Assembly (NCBI RefSeq): GCF_003573695.1
Contig: NC_039364.1
Location: forward strand, 233,547,656 to 233,611,655
Length of the DNA stretch: 64,000 bases
DNA from: Papaver somniferum
Lineage: Eukaryota > Streptophyta > Magnoliopsida > Ranunculales > Papaveraceae
Reading direction: 5' to 3'
Positions within the stretch are counted from its first letter, which is position 1. Every line of letters begins with the position of its first letter. The notes beneath the pieces are model-generated. The model made no database searches. It saw only the letters and a program-made list of their open reading frames with translations, and had not been told where the DNA came from. Below, in pieces: positions 1 through 11,667 of this stretch. The position numbers and the translations under genes were made by a program.

Positions 1-2080
1 CAATCACATGATACATAGGTTTATGATCTTGATTCTTGAGTCTAATACATCTTGAAGAATTATAAAAGCATCCAGTAAAGTCACACTTTTCCAGAGCAAT
101 AACAATCACGGCACGGGTCATATCCTATTGGAACTATAATAGAAAGTGTGTGTTATAATCCAAGTATCCAAAATTAAGGTAATTGAATTGTTTAGTTTTA
201 ATATTTTCCATATTAGAGGTTAATTTTGTTTAGCAATACTAAATGAATAAAATGTACTTGCAAAGATTTTTCCTACAATTGAGATTTGTAAATGAAGAAA
301 ATGGCTATAGTTTTTCTTTTCGCCCACAATATCATGTTACGCTTTGTATAATTGTCCTTCCAACCTAAATTTTCTGGCTCCGTCACTGGGCCGCAGCGAG
401 TTCTAAGATTACATATGCCAAACATAAAAAAATACAGTAGGTCATAGTCATACTATTACATCCCAACCACAATAGTTACATTTTAATACCAATACGAATC
501 ATGAACTCTTCAAATGATTCTTAACAGAATCCTATAATATAACATTAATCAGGGTTAAGCTTCTAATCATTGGGTCTTAAAAAGCAATCCACTTAACCAA
601 ACAAAGGTGATTAAACAATAAAGTAGTAAGATTTAATCAACTAGTTTTAAAATTAGACACACCAAAGCGTGTGGACAATCATTTAATCAACAAGATCATC
701 ATTTAATTAACAACTTGTGTGTTTAGATATAACGAGTCAGATATCGACTTAACGCCTGATTTAGATATAACGAGTCCGATTCAATCGAGTTACTCAAGTT
801 TAGGAAAAAAAACCATAATCCCCGAAGGAAGCCGTTCAAAAATGCTTCTATTTTTTGGGATTCACCGTTATATCTGCCATGATAAAAAAAAAAAAATACT
901 ACCTCGAGTCTGTGGGCAGGCAGAACCCATTAGATTGCCGCAATAATTTTGCAACCCCACCCACATTGGATCGATCAATTAGCTGTGAATAGGTTGGAAA
1001 TAGGAGGATGGGGGTACTATGTACAGCGACAGACAGAGGTCGTGAAAGAGAGATGGATCGGTCCATCGATGATTGAGGCGAGGTGGGATCCGCAGTAGTA
1101 CCTGAGCAGCTGACAGATTTCTTTATCATTCCGTTGACAGTTTTTAGATACTGCAGTACTAGAATTACACCAGGATTCATAAAACCGTTGCTAGACCACT
1201 CGGAGGACTTTTGGTATTTTACTGCGACTGTTTAGTAAGTAAATAGGAGTAAGTTTTTCCGTTTGGTTAAATCCGGTGTACTCTATCTTATTTTAATTCA
1301 TGTATCTGTCGGATATCATGTCAATATTTAATTTATTTATTTATTGGTGATAAGTGATAACATTACATTACCTGCCAATTTATTGATGTTCAAATTTATC
1401 CCAAAACATTATTTTATACCGAATATAACAAAATTAATAGTAACCTGTTTCGATAATATCAGTTTTACCAAATTTCATCCGAGTTACCAAAATTATTAAC
1501 GTGACACCGAAAAAGTTACCAAATTCCGTCGGAATTACTAAAAATTCATAAAAAGTTAATATCCGAAATAGCTTTAGTGGAAAAGTTAGAAGTCAAACAA
1601 TTTATAGAAGTTAAAAAATTAATTTTTTGTGAAACACAGTAATTTTGCTTCTAACTTCTATTTTTGATTTCGCCTTCTGAAAAAATAAAAGTCAGAAACA
1701 GATTTTTATCCAAACGCGTTATATTAAGTTTTGTGTCGGATATCATATCAGCATTTAATTTATTGCTTCACGGGAAAAAAAGAAAAAGAAAAAACCTTTA
1801 TTATCCTGACCGATCCACAGCCAACTTCACTGAAAATCATTAAATTAATTTAAGTGTTTGCCTTTTTTTATTTTAAAAAGTGACTATAATGAACGGTTAT
1901 TCCGGCAACACAGCCGTAATCTCAAAATATCATACGAGTCCAGGTGGTGTATTAATTAGTTGGTTGGTTTGTTAATTACGACTGGTGAAAACAAGGATCG
2001 ACACGTGGAATTGAGTTATCGGGAATGCACCACCTGGTTCTTCGCCCGCGAAATCTACGACTCTGTTCGGATAAAACAGA
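1..2080. other. Upstream intergenic AT-rich DNA without a recognisable gene
   Basis: No convincing coding sequence is seen. The short open frames at 719-946 and 899-1180 have no family resemblance and lie in low-complexity DNA. Positions 107-131 carry GGCACGGGTCATATCCTA, which resembles the Helitron-like terminus at 26.2 kb. A phrase beginning GTCGGATATCAT occurs near 1308 and again near 1735. Between them lie paired motifs related to AGAAGTT and AACTTCT, as in a decayed small inverted-repeat element. The assignment to a particular transposon family is not possible by eye. Confidence 0.5.
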
Positions 2081-2363
2081 TTTATACAACTGCTTAAAAA
2101 TCTCTGTCTCTAGATTCTCTTCTTCGTTCTGAATTTGGTTTTTTTAGTTGCAGAGGAGAAAAATTTCTGTCTCACCACCTATCTTGGCTATCTCCTCCTG
2201 CAACCTCTCCCTCCCAATCTCCAGGTTCACCTCTCTGATATTTTTTCAATTTGCAATTCCATATTTCTTTCATTTCTTTCGATCTATCGATCATATCATT
2301 AGATTCGTTACCAGTGGTATTGCTTTTTAGAAATACCTCTGTCATTCATTTCTTTTTCTTTTT

Positions 2364-2394
<31 letters not shown>

Positions 2395-3222
2395 GGGAAT
2401 TTATGTATCTTGATTTCTGATTTTTCCTCTAAACATCTGAAAAGTAAATTTCATTTTTTTTAAAACAAATTCTTGTTAATTATTTTTATTTTATGAATAT
2501 TTGTTGATGTCAGTGTCAAAAAAAGATATTTTGTTTTGTTTAATTTCTGTTCTTCTGAGAAAGAAATTCTATCTTTTTTGATGTAGACTCGTCGTCTGAA
2601 TAAAGACAAATTCAGATTATGTGTTTCATAATTGAATTTGGAACCTGGGTTCTGATTACTTGATTGTTTTAGTTATTTCCCAATTCAGAAAAAAAATGAA
2701 TCAGAAAGGCTAACTAATATTTTTCTTTTTTTTTCTCAGAATTTAAAACCTGGGTGCTGATCAAATTTATCTTCATTAAAATTATGGTAATCCCTTTTTT
2801 CCATCTTCTTAATTCTTTTTTCTTTGAGCAGTATCTAATTTTTGTATCTGGAACTTGGTCATTCATTCAGATGTTGTTATTGTTTTCTCTCTTATAATTG
2901 TTTGTGTCATCGGATGTTATTCTTCTGTTGCTCCGTAAAGATTATGAGAGCAGTGTGATTGATCGGCCATGTTTCTAGGCCTAGTGCATATATGAAGAAT
3001 CAACCCATGAGTGGTATTGAATTGAGAAAATTATAATCAATAGTGATATTTTACTTGCTGTGCATTTGGTAGTTTGATAGTGCTCCTAATGAGTAAACAA
3101 AATACATGTCAAATGCAGGTACTTTGAATCCGTACTTGTATGTGCCAGATTGTGTTGTGAGGTTTGCATCTAGTATGAAGTTAGTAATCCTGGTCTGGGA
3201 AGTGTAAAATTGATTCATTACT
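2081..3222 (+). promoter_or_regulatory. Promoter and 5' leader region of the DUF1336 gene
   Basis: A TATA-like TTTATACA at 2081-2088 is followed by a pyrimidine-rich stretch (CTCTGTCTCTAG, then CTTCTTCG) typical of a plant transcription start and leader. The long T-rich stretch up to the start codon at 3223 suggests one or more 5' UTR introns. Possible acceptors are the TTTCTCAG near 2740 and the TGCAG ending at 3118; a possible donor lies near 2225. The exact transcription start and leader introns cannot be fixed without transcripts. Confidence 0.4.
2359..2397 (+). repeat. Homopolymer pair T15-G24
   Basis: Fifteen T residues (2359-2373) run straight into twenty-four G residues (2374-2397). 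Runs of G this long are rare in plant DNA. The tract lies in the presumed 5' leader or leader intron of the DUF1336 gene. It could form G-quadruplex structure in DNA or RNA, or its length could be an assembly or sequencing artefact. Confidence 0.95.
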
Positions 3223-6199
3223 ATGGGTGGGTGTGTATCGACGCCAAACAGAAGATTACACAAGAGAAAGCACCATCTTCCGAGATCGGGTAAGCGCCGT
3301 GGTGGGAAGTATTCCAATGCTGTTCCTGAGGCACCCATAAAACGCCTTAGCGATGCAGGGAATATAACAGATTTTGCTCTGAGTGAATTTGTTCATGTGG
3401 ATTTTGAAAAGGGTGCAACAACCACTTGCAGAAGATCCGAGGTTTCTAATTCATCTTTTCATCTCACTCAGTTACAATGGCACCACAGTCAGATAGAGGG
3501 TAATGGTAAGCACTCCTGCCACAACTTGTCAATCCTGAGGCTAATAAAGAAATATAAACTGTAACTTAGTTGTTTGTGCAATTGCAGGTATATGCCAAGA
3601 GGATGCATGGTTCGACTCAGTTAGTATTCTGTCCGACTCTGATGATGACTTTCTTAGCGTTCATGGAGGTAATACCCCTTCTCTTCTTAAACTAGTAGGT
3701 CCAAATTGTTCATTGAGTAGGTACTCCAGATGGGATCTCATTAGACGGAGTTTGCTTCTGAAGAGCATGAACCATGAACCATCTACATGCCCTGCCACTG
3801 TAATATCTCTCGACTAGCAGCTAACATTTGAGACTGATACAAATTTGAAATTATCTTTTCAGACGGTTTTCCTTCTGTTGTCAATGCAACTGGGAATCCC
3901 CCAACTGCCCAAGTGCTTCAGTATGAAAGTGCTTCTTCGTGCTATGTGGATACCAGGTGCAAATACGAGGAATTCTACGAGAGCACTCCAACATCATTCG
4001 CTGTTGAGCGTTATCTTAAAATAGATGGAGGTAAACCTGAGAAGTTCTGTAAAGATGAAATTGGGGAAGGTGGCCCTTTCGGACATGGTTACGATTTTTC
4101 TTGCTTAGGGAAGGCTGATGATGTATGTATCAAGAACATTAAAGTATTACAAGATGCTTATGGAAGCTTTAACGGTCGGAAAGAGGATAGACATGATTTT
4201 GAAGACAAAACACAGGAGAGTACCTTGAAGTCGTGCTTGCCTCGGCTGCCTCCTTCAGTTAATATCAATGACAAGAACCAACCTTCAAGTCCTCAATCTC
4301 AAAGAAGGAAGTCGACAGTTATCAGGTTGTCCTTTAAGAGGACATCTTATGAAGGAGATGAAGCTACAGAATTTTGTAAGTATCCTCTTTTCTTGTTCCA
4401 GGCAATAAGAAATTGAATTTATGTTTCTTGCTCAATGATCCCACGACCATCAGTTACGATCCGGGTAAATTGTATGTCAGTAGATGATACATCTAAAGCT
4501 GAGTTTGTAGATGTGGAACCTGTGAGTTTTATGTCAATCTTACAATAATTTCACTTTTCATGCCCACTTTATTCTTAAAAGTATCTTTGTAAGTATGGTT
4601 AAGAATTTTGAATCTTAAATGCTTCTATTGTAATAGGTGCTTCAAAGAATTTCTTATATCGTCCCAGGGCAGGACTAGTTATTCCTCGCTCAATAGGAGA
4701 GAAGCTAACTCCAGGATGCTGGTCTCCTCTTGAACCTTCAGCCTTCAAACTTCGTGGGGAGAACTATTTCAGGTATATAACTTAAACATGCAGAGGGTCG
4801 TGCATCTCATGTAATGCTGTTAGATTAGTACCACATTAATAAATGCTTCTAAATCTTTCAGTGGAATACCTCCATCCGGTTTTACTCTTCTCTAATTCAC
4901 TTTCAATCTTGCAGAGACAAACGGAAATCTGCAGCTCCAAACTATTGTCCTTATACTCCAATTGGTCTTGACTTATTTGTGTGCAAAAGAAAGATTAATC
5001 ACATTGCTCAGCACCTTGAACTTCCTTCTGTTAAAGCACACGATAAGGTGCCATCGCTTCTAATCGTTAACATTCAGGTAACTTGCACTTCATTTTTCAA
5101 AACTTTGTCTTTCAAGCATAGTGTGTTATAGGGCTTCAATTATCAATTTAGCCATATTGCTAGTGAGTTCTCATCTAGTATATCGCTGCAGCTTCCTACT
5201 TATCCTGCTGCAATGTTCCTTGGTGATAGTGATGGGGAAGGGATGAGTCTTGTGTTATATTTTAGAGTATCTGAGACTTTCGATGAACAGATACCTCTCG
5301 CTGTTCAAGATAGCATTAAGGTGATTATTTGTTGTGAATTCTTGAACTACCTAATTCCTTAATGTTCGAGATGATTGTTTTGTTATAATCTGTCTATACT
5401 TTTGCAAGTTATTCTTCCATTTAGTACGGGTGTGCTAAAATGCTTGGCCTCATAGTTTCCGTCTGCCATAAATGTGGGATAATGTTTTTTCCCTGTCTGT
5501 TTACCGTCTTTTATTTCTCTCTGCAAACTTTTGACTGAAAACCATTTATTATACTACAGAAATTTATTGAAGACGAGACTGAAAGGGTTAAAGGGTATAG
5601 GTCGGAGTCCTCGGTTTCTTTTAGAGAAAGACTGAAAATCATGGCTGGAGTTGTCAATCCTGAAGATCTCAACTTGAGTTCTGCAGAAAGGAAGCTCTTA
5701 AACGCTTACAACGACAAGCCGGTGCTCTCACGGCCTCAACATAATTTCTATAGGGTAATTTACAGCTATCCAGTCTATAAGTGACATTGGCGACAACATA
5801 TGTTAACTCACATTATCTGACATAGAGTTGGCCTTTTGTTGTCTTCTTTGTAGGGTACTAATTACTTTGAGATTGACCTAGACATACATCGATTCAGCTA
5901 TATATCAAGAAAAGGACTTGAATCATTTCGCGAACGTTTGAGAAATGGGATACTTGATCTTGGTTTAACCATCCAGGTGCAGTATTCTCTTCGTGCCCAC
6001 CTTAAAATAACAGTTAATGAAAACAGTTAAAAACTATATTTTTCTTGTCTGAATTGGGATTAACATAATGATTCTCTGCTGTAAACAGGCACAGAAACAA
6101 GAGGAACTACCAGAGAAAGTATTGTGTTGTTTGAGACTGAATAAAATTGATTTCGTAGATCATGGTCAAATACCCACGCTTGTAACAGTTAACGAATAA
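3223..6199 (+). CDS. DUF1336 / EDR2 C-terminal domain protein, nine coding exons
   Basis: I read coding exons 3223-3505, 3588-3668, 3863-4375, 4637-4772, 4915-5077, 5192-5320, 5560-5754, 5854-5976 and 6089-6199. All introns are GT-AG with consistent phases and give 577 residues. The N-terminus MGGCVSTP fits N-myristoylation on Gly2 with a nearby Cys for palmitoylation, so membrane attachment is likely. Residues about 10-30 are basic. The acidic stretch SDSDDD follows in exon 2, and the middle third looks disordered. From about residue 296 to the end is the DUF1336 (EDR2-C) domain, with [12 protein letters not shown] at about 316-327, [13 protein letters not shown] at 347-359, GDSDGEGMS at 403-411 and [12 protein letters not shown] at 503-514. 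Family members include plant ENHANCED DISEASE RESISTANCE 2 (a lipid-binding regulator of defence and cell death) and many uncharacterised short proteins such as this one, which has no START or PH domain. The molecular role is unknown. The gene looks intact. Confidence 0.93.
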
Positions 6200-6800
6200 A
6201 GATGGTTCGGACCGTGCGGTCATCTGATTTTGAAGCTGTTGATTACAGTGCTAGCAGTGGAGAATTCACATGTAAACATCTGGAGTACCTTGTGCAGGGA
6301 CCTATGAATTATTATAAAAATGAAAGGAAAAAGAATGGAAATCACTCAGATTTTATATTTACTCAATTATTTCATAACCTTATTTACTTATTGTTAGTAG
6401 CATCATATATCCTTCAACTTCAGACTGTACAGAAGACATCCATCATCCACACCAATACCTTGCTGCCTCTCTAGTGGATCATAGCCCTGTGACCAAGACA
6501 ATATTTGTGATTTTTGTATCTTTTTTCTGTGTCCACTCAGACGTGTTAGAGAACACATTGTATTTTATCTATTACTAGGCCTCAACCTGTGCTGTAACGG
6601 TAACGGCGTGTGATTAATCCATTTTTTTGTGTTTTTCTTTTTAACATGTTGGCTGTAGGTCTACTTCCTGTAAACAATGCTACCAACATGATCCCGAAGC
6701 TATAAAAGTCGCCATTTGTAGAGACTGCTCTACCCATCCCATACTCTGGATTTGAATAAAAAGAAATTAAGATGTATTTTTATGCTATTAATTATAATTA
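6200..6800 (+). other. 3' UTR and flank of the DUF1336 gene
   Basis: After the stop at 6197-6199, non-coding sequence continues to an AATAAA signal at 6755-6760, a reasonable poly(A) signal. The stretch 6150-6720 is what recurs, diverged and broken, at 30.75-31.05 kb and 33.1-33.4 kb, and its middle part recurs again at 36.12 kb, so it marks a local segmental duplication. An open frame at 6202-6474 is UTR noise. Confidence 0.6.
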
Positions 6801-6854
6801 GTTTTAAACGTCACGATTTCGATAAGCCTACCATGGTAGAGTGGAAATTTATAC

Positions 6855-7620
6855 CTGGTGCAACGTACCCAATCGAGCCCCTGATCCCGAATGAAGCACC
6901 GCAATGATTTCCAGATGCAACATCGACATTAACTCCACGTAGAAACTTGGCCGATCCAAAATCTCCAAGATGAACATTCATGTCCTCGTCCAGTAAAACG
7001 TTGCTTGGCTTTAGATCAGAATGAGCTATTGGCGATGAAGATAATCTAATGCAGAAGCAACATCAATGGCTACGTTTAGCCTCTCAATAAACTTTAATGG
7101 CCTGTTTGTTGACCTCTGATGTCGTCCATAATTTGGCTTCGGGTGCAACCAGTTCTCAAGATTCCCATTAGGCATGAACTCATAAACCAGAGCTTTGAAT
7201 TCATTTCCCTTAAAATCTACACTAGAGCAAGAAGTCAGTATCTTGATAATATTGCGATGTCGAATGCATCTCAATGCTTCACATTCTGCCTTGAAACTTT
7301 TTAAAGCTCCCCCGTCTTTGAAGATCTAGTTGCAACAACTGCTGTTATCTCCTGGCTCAGCATTAAAATTCCTACGTAAACACAACCATAACCACTATCA
7401 GTAATTGGAGATTCGGAATAAGAGGATAAATGCGAGATATTTTGAAGCATATCACACTAACTGGAGATTCAGATGAAGAAGGTTTGTTTCTCGCTTTTAT
7501 CCTCAAAAGGAATTCGGCAAAGAAACTCAATTCAACGATCCTTAATGTTTTCATGACATGAAGGGAATCCTTTAGACACGGAGGCAGGAGTTGGCGGTAA
7601 CAATTCAACAATTCTAGACT
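6855..7620 (-). pseudogene. LRR receptor-like kinase (EFR/Xa21-like) pseudogene fragment
   Basis: Read right to left, the pieces follow the order of an LRR-XII type receptor kinase: juxtamembrane RNKPSSSESPV, glycine-loop region [26 protein letters not shown], hinge [29 protein letters not shown], catalytic loop AHSDLKPSNVLLDE, activation start LGDFGSAKF and IGYVAPG. A GT donor follows at 6854, where this family keeps an intron just before APEY. The frame is broken at least twice: near 7310 in a G run, and near 7020, where residues between DYLH and [11 protein letters not shown] are lost and a stop intervenes. The LRR domain and the C-terminal kinase lobe are absent. The intact family are plasma-membrane pattern-recognition receptors; this copy cannot make one. 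Related remnants recur at about 33.7-33.95 and 36.6-36.85 kb. Confidence 0.85.
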
Positions 7621-7773
7621 GACACCTATTTATCCCGAGGGGATCCAGTATTCCAATATTCCCTGGCCAGCCCTTCTAGCATCGGAATATAATGTGTTGG
7701 GCCAAATGGACCCCCTTCTCTCTTTGGATTTCACTCGGTAGATATCCAAGGCAAAATGGACCAATTGGAGCCA

Positions 7774-7985
7774 ACTACCCCAAGTTGTCTCCAAATCTGG
7801 AGGCCACTAGATAAGTTGCTCGCAAATCTGGAGGCGACTAACCTAAGTTGTCTCCATCAAAAATCTATATAGGAGCAAGCTGCTAAAAAAATGAAGCAAC
7901 TAGTCCAAGTTGTTTCCAAATCTGGAGGCAACTTGTCCAAGTTACGTCCAAATGTGGAGGCAACTAGCACAAGTTGTCTCCAAAG
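7774..7985 (+). repeat. Six-copy 32-nt tandem repeat with one interrupted unit
   Basis: Units start at 7774, 7806, 7837, 7899, 7931 and 7963. Each begins ACTA-CCAAGTTGTCTCC (variable) and continues CAAATCTGGAGGC. Units are 31-32 nt, except the third, which carries an extra stretch of about 30 nt, and the sixth, which is partial. The array ends about 20 bases before a tRNA-Trp-like sequence. Its period is not a multiple of three and no coding role is apparent. Confidence 0.85.
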
Positions 7986-8005
7986 AAAAAGTATACACAA
8001 ATATG

Positions 8006-8076
8006 TGAACCTGGCGTAAGTCGAACACACATCTTTTGATATGGAGTCAGTCATGCTACCATTGCACCACAGGTTC
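8006..8076 (-). tRNA. tRNA-Trp(CCA)-like sequence, partly degenerate
   Basis: On the minus strand the sequence folds as a tRNA. A perfect 7-bp acceptor stem is formed by GAACCTG (8070-8076) and CAGGTTC (8007-8013). A D-arm GTGGTGCAATGGTAGC resembles plant tRNA-Trp. The anticodon loop is CTCCATA with anticodon CCA at 8042-8044, and the T arm GTGTG-TTCGACT-TACGC pairs with wobbles. The anticodon stem is damaged (about 3 of 5 pairs). The match to plant nuclear tRNA-Trp is clear, but the damage suggests a tRNA pseudogene or the head of a tRNA-derived SINE. No T run for Pol III termination was seen close by. Confidence 0.55.
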
Positions 8077-8270
8077 GTCTTACATGGTCTTAACAACCAT
8101 CAAGAAGGTGCATACCACCAAGGTTATTCACAAGCACCAAAGCATAATATACATCTGGTTTTGTTAGCATAATTGATTCAGGATGTGATAGTTTGGAATA
8201 TGCAGATACTTAATGTTCAACTTTACAGTCTGAAAGTTGAAAGTTGAAACAGATTTTTTTTTTGACTTAC

Positions 8271-8696
8271 CTGCACTTTAGATGCAACGGAGGTCCTAGC
8301 TCAGGAAACGGTTCAAGCACGTTAACTAGATTTGTCGACTGAGAAGCAATAGGTGATGATGGCAAACATACTCCTTCAGCAGAGCTTTTAGTATAACTCT
8401 GCAACTCTTGTTTTATGCTAGGTTTCAGACTCTTCCCACCAGTGCATCCATGTTGCTTCCCTAAACCATCACTAGAACAAAAAACCACCGTCACCACCTC
8501 CACAACAACCGTCAATGCTGCAACTACTACTATCACCTCCACTGCAACAACCACCACAATAACAACCACCAACAATAATGCTGCAACATCCACCACGACT
8601 GCAGCAACTACCCCGACCTCCACTACCACAACCACTGCTTGAAACACAACAACCACTACCATTAAACAACAAATAGGTCTTGTACGCACAACTCAT
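8271..8696 (-). pseudogene. Unrecognised gene fragment, copy 1 (Cys/Gly-rich plus conserved tail)
   Basis: On the minus strand a segment starting MSCAYKTYLLFNGSGCC continues as a Cys/Gly-rich stretch (CCSRGGCC, GGCYCGGCC) made of imperfect repeats. In another frame the same DNA reads Val-rich and runs into SAEGVCLPSSPIASQSTNLV and VLEPFPELGPPLHLKC, ending at a canonical donor (TGCAG then GTAAGTC, 8264-8271). A second, more diverged copy lies at 11.67-12.8 kb with the same exon border. I do not recognise the family. The frame switch across the Cys-rich part suggests decay or an undetected splice. Confidence 0.4.
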
Positions 8697-8699
8697 AAC

Positions 8700-8965
8700 C
8701 CTAGAGAAGGCAGAATTGTCGATATTAACTCTCTTTTTATGAAACTAACAGGGAAACCTTTTCCAATATCAATTAGATATGAAAAGATGGAAGAATTCCA
8801 AACAAGCGAAGAAAAACAAAACTTTTAAATCAGACATATGAGACAAGATACACCAACAACGTCCACAATTAAGTTGTGCAGCGGTGAACAATAATCTGTC
8901 CACCATGACCTTCTTGAACGGAATTCTTAAAATCCTGTTTAATAGACTGTTTAAACCGTATTCTT
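8700..8965. other. Spacer without recognisable features
   Basis: AT-rich DNA between the copy-1 gene fragment and the Copia gag remnant. No motif, repeat or frame of note is seen. Confidence 0.5.
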
Positions 8966-8969
8966 TTCT

Positions 8970-10375
8970 CTAGTGGTCTAGTCTTTTCTTTGGAAATAAG
9001 CTTCTTGGGAGAAGAGATGGATTTACATACCTCAGACGATTTCTGAACATGTTTGCTAATCGATTTGCTCTTCGTTGAAGTTTGTTGACATATATTATCT
9101 TATGTATGTACTTGAAACATTTTGAGAGTTCATGACCTTTGAGAGTATAATAAGAACATGTCAACAAGGAGGATGATTCAGACGCTATAGCTGTGTAAGC
9201 TTCTAGACACATGGTGGAACCTGAAAAATTAGAAATAGAATTTCCAGCAGACACAGAGAAATCCATTTTATTCCCAAAATGGTTGAGGTTTCTTCCGAAA
9301 TAATACCAAGATTGATGTATGTATTGCTACAGTTATCAAAATCAATATTTTCGCAAAGAAGTGCAACACTTGACTTTTCGTCTTCATTAGAATCATAGTG
9401 ATCATACATTTCATCAAGAGTTGCAGCAAGACATTTGTTTCCAGTGTATTTTCAACGATTCGGGTACTCATTTTCAAAATGACCAAACCCTTTACACTTA
9501 AAGCACCGACGCATATCCTCGTCATCAGTATCGTCAGTATCCCTGTTTTTAGGAGGAACACGATTATGAGTTTAACTGATGACTTAGGTTTATCCCTAGT
9601 GAACCGTTTACTTCTCTTCAACAGAAGATCTCTAAACTGTCTTGTGATCAAAGAGACTGACTTGTCAAGATTTTCATCTGATGAATCAGTCTCAGAAGGA
9701 TCATCTTCAAAGATGCCACCTTTCCAAATTCATATGTATGCTCATGATCAAAGATCTTTAACTTCCCAACCAAGGTATTTCTGAATAGAGTGTTAAGGTT
9801 ATTTCCTTCAATGATGGCATGTTTCTTAGAATCGTATTTGGCTGGTAACGATTTGAGAATTTTCATCACAATGTCCTTTTCAGGAATAGTCTTACACAAT
9901 GCAAAAGATGCATTAACAATTTCAAAAACTTTGGGATTAAACTCATCAAATGAATCTTCATAAGCCATATGAGGGTTTCCCCAATCAAAATTTAGGTTTT
10001 GAATCCTAGCTTCCTTTTCAGAGGTATTCCCTTCGAATATAGTTTCTACGATATCCCAGGCTTCTTTAGACTTAATGCACGTAGTCACATAGTACTGAAG
10101 ATCTGGGGTAATGACATGGATGATAGCATTTAATCTGTCATAATTTTGCTTTGCAGCAAGAATCTCGGTATCATTATATTTACCAACATTCTTTGGAGTA
10201 GTTACATATCCTTCTGCAACTTCCGGAGGATCTTAGCCATTAATTACATAAATCCATGATTGAAAATCACGCGCTTGAAGAAAGACACGCATACCAATTT
10301 TCCACCATAAGTAATTTGAGCCATCGAAGACTGGCGGTACGCTTATGGAGATAGAACTTCTGTCCGTAGAGTCAG
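8970..10375 (-). pseudogene. Copia retrotransposon gag remnant (SIRE/Maximus-like)
   Basis: Reading right to left: FDGSNYLWWKIGMRVFL near 10300-10340, the UBN2-type gag core with KSKEAWDIVETIFEGNTS (from 10088) and ILKSLPAKYDSKKHAIIEG, then a zinc knuckle CFKCKGFGHFENEYPN near 9465-9515, and a Cys/His stretch CSYYTLKGHELSKCFKYIHK near 9150. The last Cys of the CCHC knuckle is Tyr here, so zinc binding is doubtful. Several frameshifts and stops interrupt it (for example an in-frame TAA near 10230). Protease, integrase and RT are absent. The tRNA-Met primer site and an LTR of the same element follow on the right, which fixes its orientation. Confidence 0.85.
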
Positions 10376-10419
10376 ATCGCTACAAACACAGACTTATGAG
10401 GTCTTGAACGTGTTTGCCT

Positions 10420-10431
10420 GCTCTGATACCA
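10420..10431 (-). other. Primer-binding site (initiator tRNA-Met) of the minus-strand Copia element
   Basis: The plus strand reads GCTCTGATACCA, so the element's strand reads TGGTATCAGAGC, the classic plant Copia primer site complementary to the 3' end of initiator tRNA-Met. It sits 2 bases from the LTR terminus at 10434. Confidence 0.85.
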
Positions 10432-10433
10432 AT

Positions 10434-11664
10434 TGAAAAAGTGGGTGTCTAACAACCACACCCAATATTTCGCTTAGCAATCTGTATGGAAAAACTCCAA
10501 TAAACTTTCAAGAGAATCAACTAGACAGTCAGACTCAATTTTTAGAAAAGTATATCAAAGAGTTTATATCTCAATTTCTCAATTTAATACGCAATCAAAT
10601 AAATAGGAATTTGTGAGCGTGATTGAATAAGAGAAATAACTCGGACGGTATCACAAACCAATATCCAAGTGTCAATCAATTCAATCAACAACCCAAAGAC
10701 CGGATTCAAGAACGGATTGAACTTAACGCACAACCTGTGATATTTCTATTATATACACATAACTAGTCATAAAAACCCAAGGTGACCAAACTTGTGGTAC
10801 AAAAGCCCCGTTGGAATGTTGGGATCCATTAAAACTCCATCTTGAACAAAATTGATACAAAAACCCCAAATTTTTAAAAATTGATACAAAAACCCCAAAT
10901 TTCAAAATTGGTTTCATCAAATTCTTTGGGGTTTTTGTGTTACTTTTGTTTTTTGGGGTTTTTGTGTTACTTTTATTTGATGGGTTTTTTGTGGATGGAT
11001 AGTGACACATTTGGGGTTATAACTTGCGGACCGTATAAAAAAATATAATGCGGAAAAGAAATAACACAAACACCAGATATTTTGTTAATGAGGAAACCGC
11101 AAATGCAGATTAAACCCGGGACCTAGTCCAGCTTTGAACACCACACTGTATTAAGCCGTTACAGACACTATCCTACTACCAATGAACTCCAGACTGGAAT
11201 GTAATTGAGCCCCAATAAATCTCACACTGAGCACGGTCCAGTTGCGCTCCTTACGTCTCTGAACCCCAGCAGGATTCTATGCACTTGATTCCCTTAGTTG
11301 ATCTCACCCACAACTAAGAGTTGCTACGACCCAAAGTCGAACACTTGATAAACAAATTTGTCTCACATAGAAAAGTCTATTGAGATAGATAGATTTGTCT
11401 CCCACAGAAATACCTATAAGTTTTATTCCGTCTTTAGATAAATCAAGGTGCACAAGAACCAATTGATAAACCGGACTTATATTCCCGAAGAACAACCTAG
11501 TATTATCAATCACCTCACAATAATCTTAATAATATGGAAGCGAAAAAAGATATTGTGGAATCAAAAACGATGAGACGAAGATGTTTGTGACTTCTTTTTA
11601 TCTTGTCTATCGGAGATCAATCTCGAGCAAATCTTAGAGAAGATAATACTCAATACAGTCCAGA
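10434..11664 (-). mobile_element. Copia LTR (family C, antisense), decayed
   Basis: The LTR's 3' end (read on the minus strand as ...CCCACTTTTTCA) abuts the primer site. The same sequence, in the same order, occurs at 35.57-36.12 kb and from 58.03 kb. Shared phrases include CACACCCAATATT, GAGAATCAACTAGACAGT and GCGCTCCTTACGTCTCTGAA. The right end is unclear, where it meets the second copy of the unrecognised gene near 11665. A small inverted-repeat element is inserted at 10756-11034. Confidence 0.7.
10756..11034. mobile_element. Small inverted-repeat (MITE-like) insertion inside the LTR
   Basis: Compared with the copies at 35.89 and 58.35 kb, the LTR is interrupted here by 279 bases flanked by TATA on both sides (10752-10755 and 11035-11038). 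The inside is a long imperfect hairpin: CAAAAACCCCAAATTT repeated on the left, and GGGGTTTTTGTGTTACTTT repeated on the right. The ends are only loosely inverted (GTCATAAAAACCCAA against GTTATAACCCCAAA), so the family is uncertain. Confidence 0.55.
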
Positions 11665-11667
11665 CTC

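Noticed and set aside
8415..8642. Thr-rich open frame on the plus strand
   Set aside because: It is the complement of the Cys/Gly-rich repeat of the minus-strand gene fragment.
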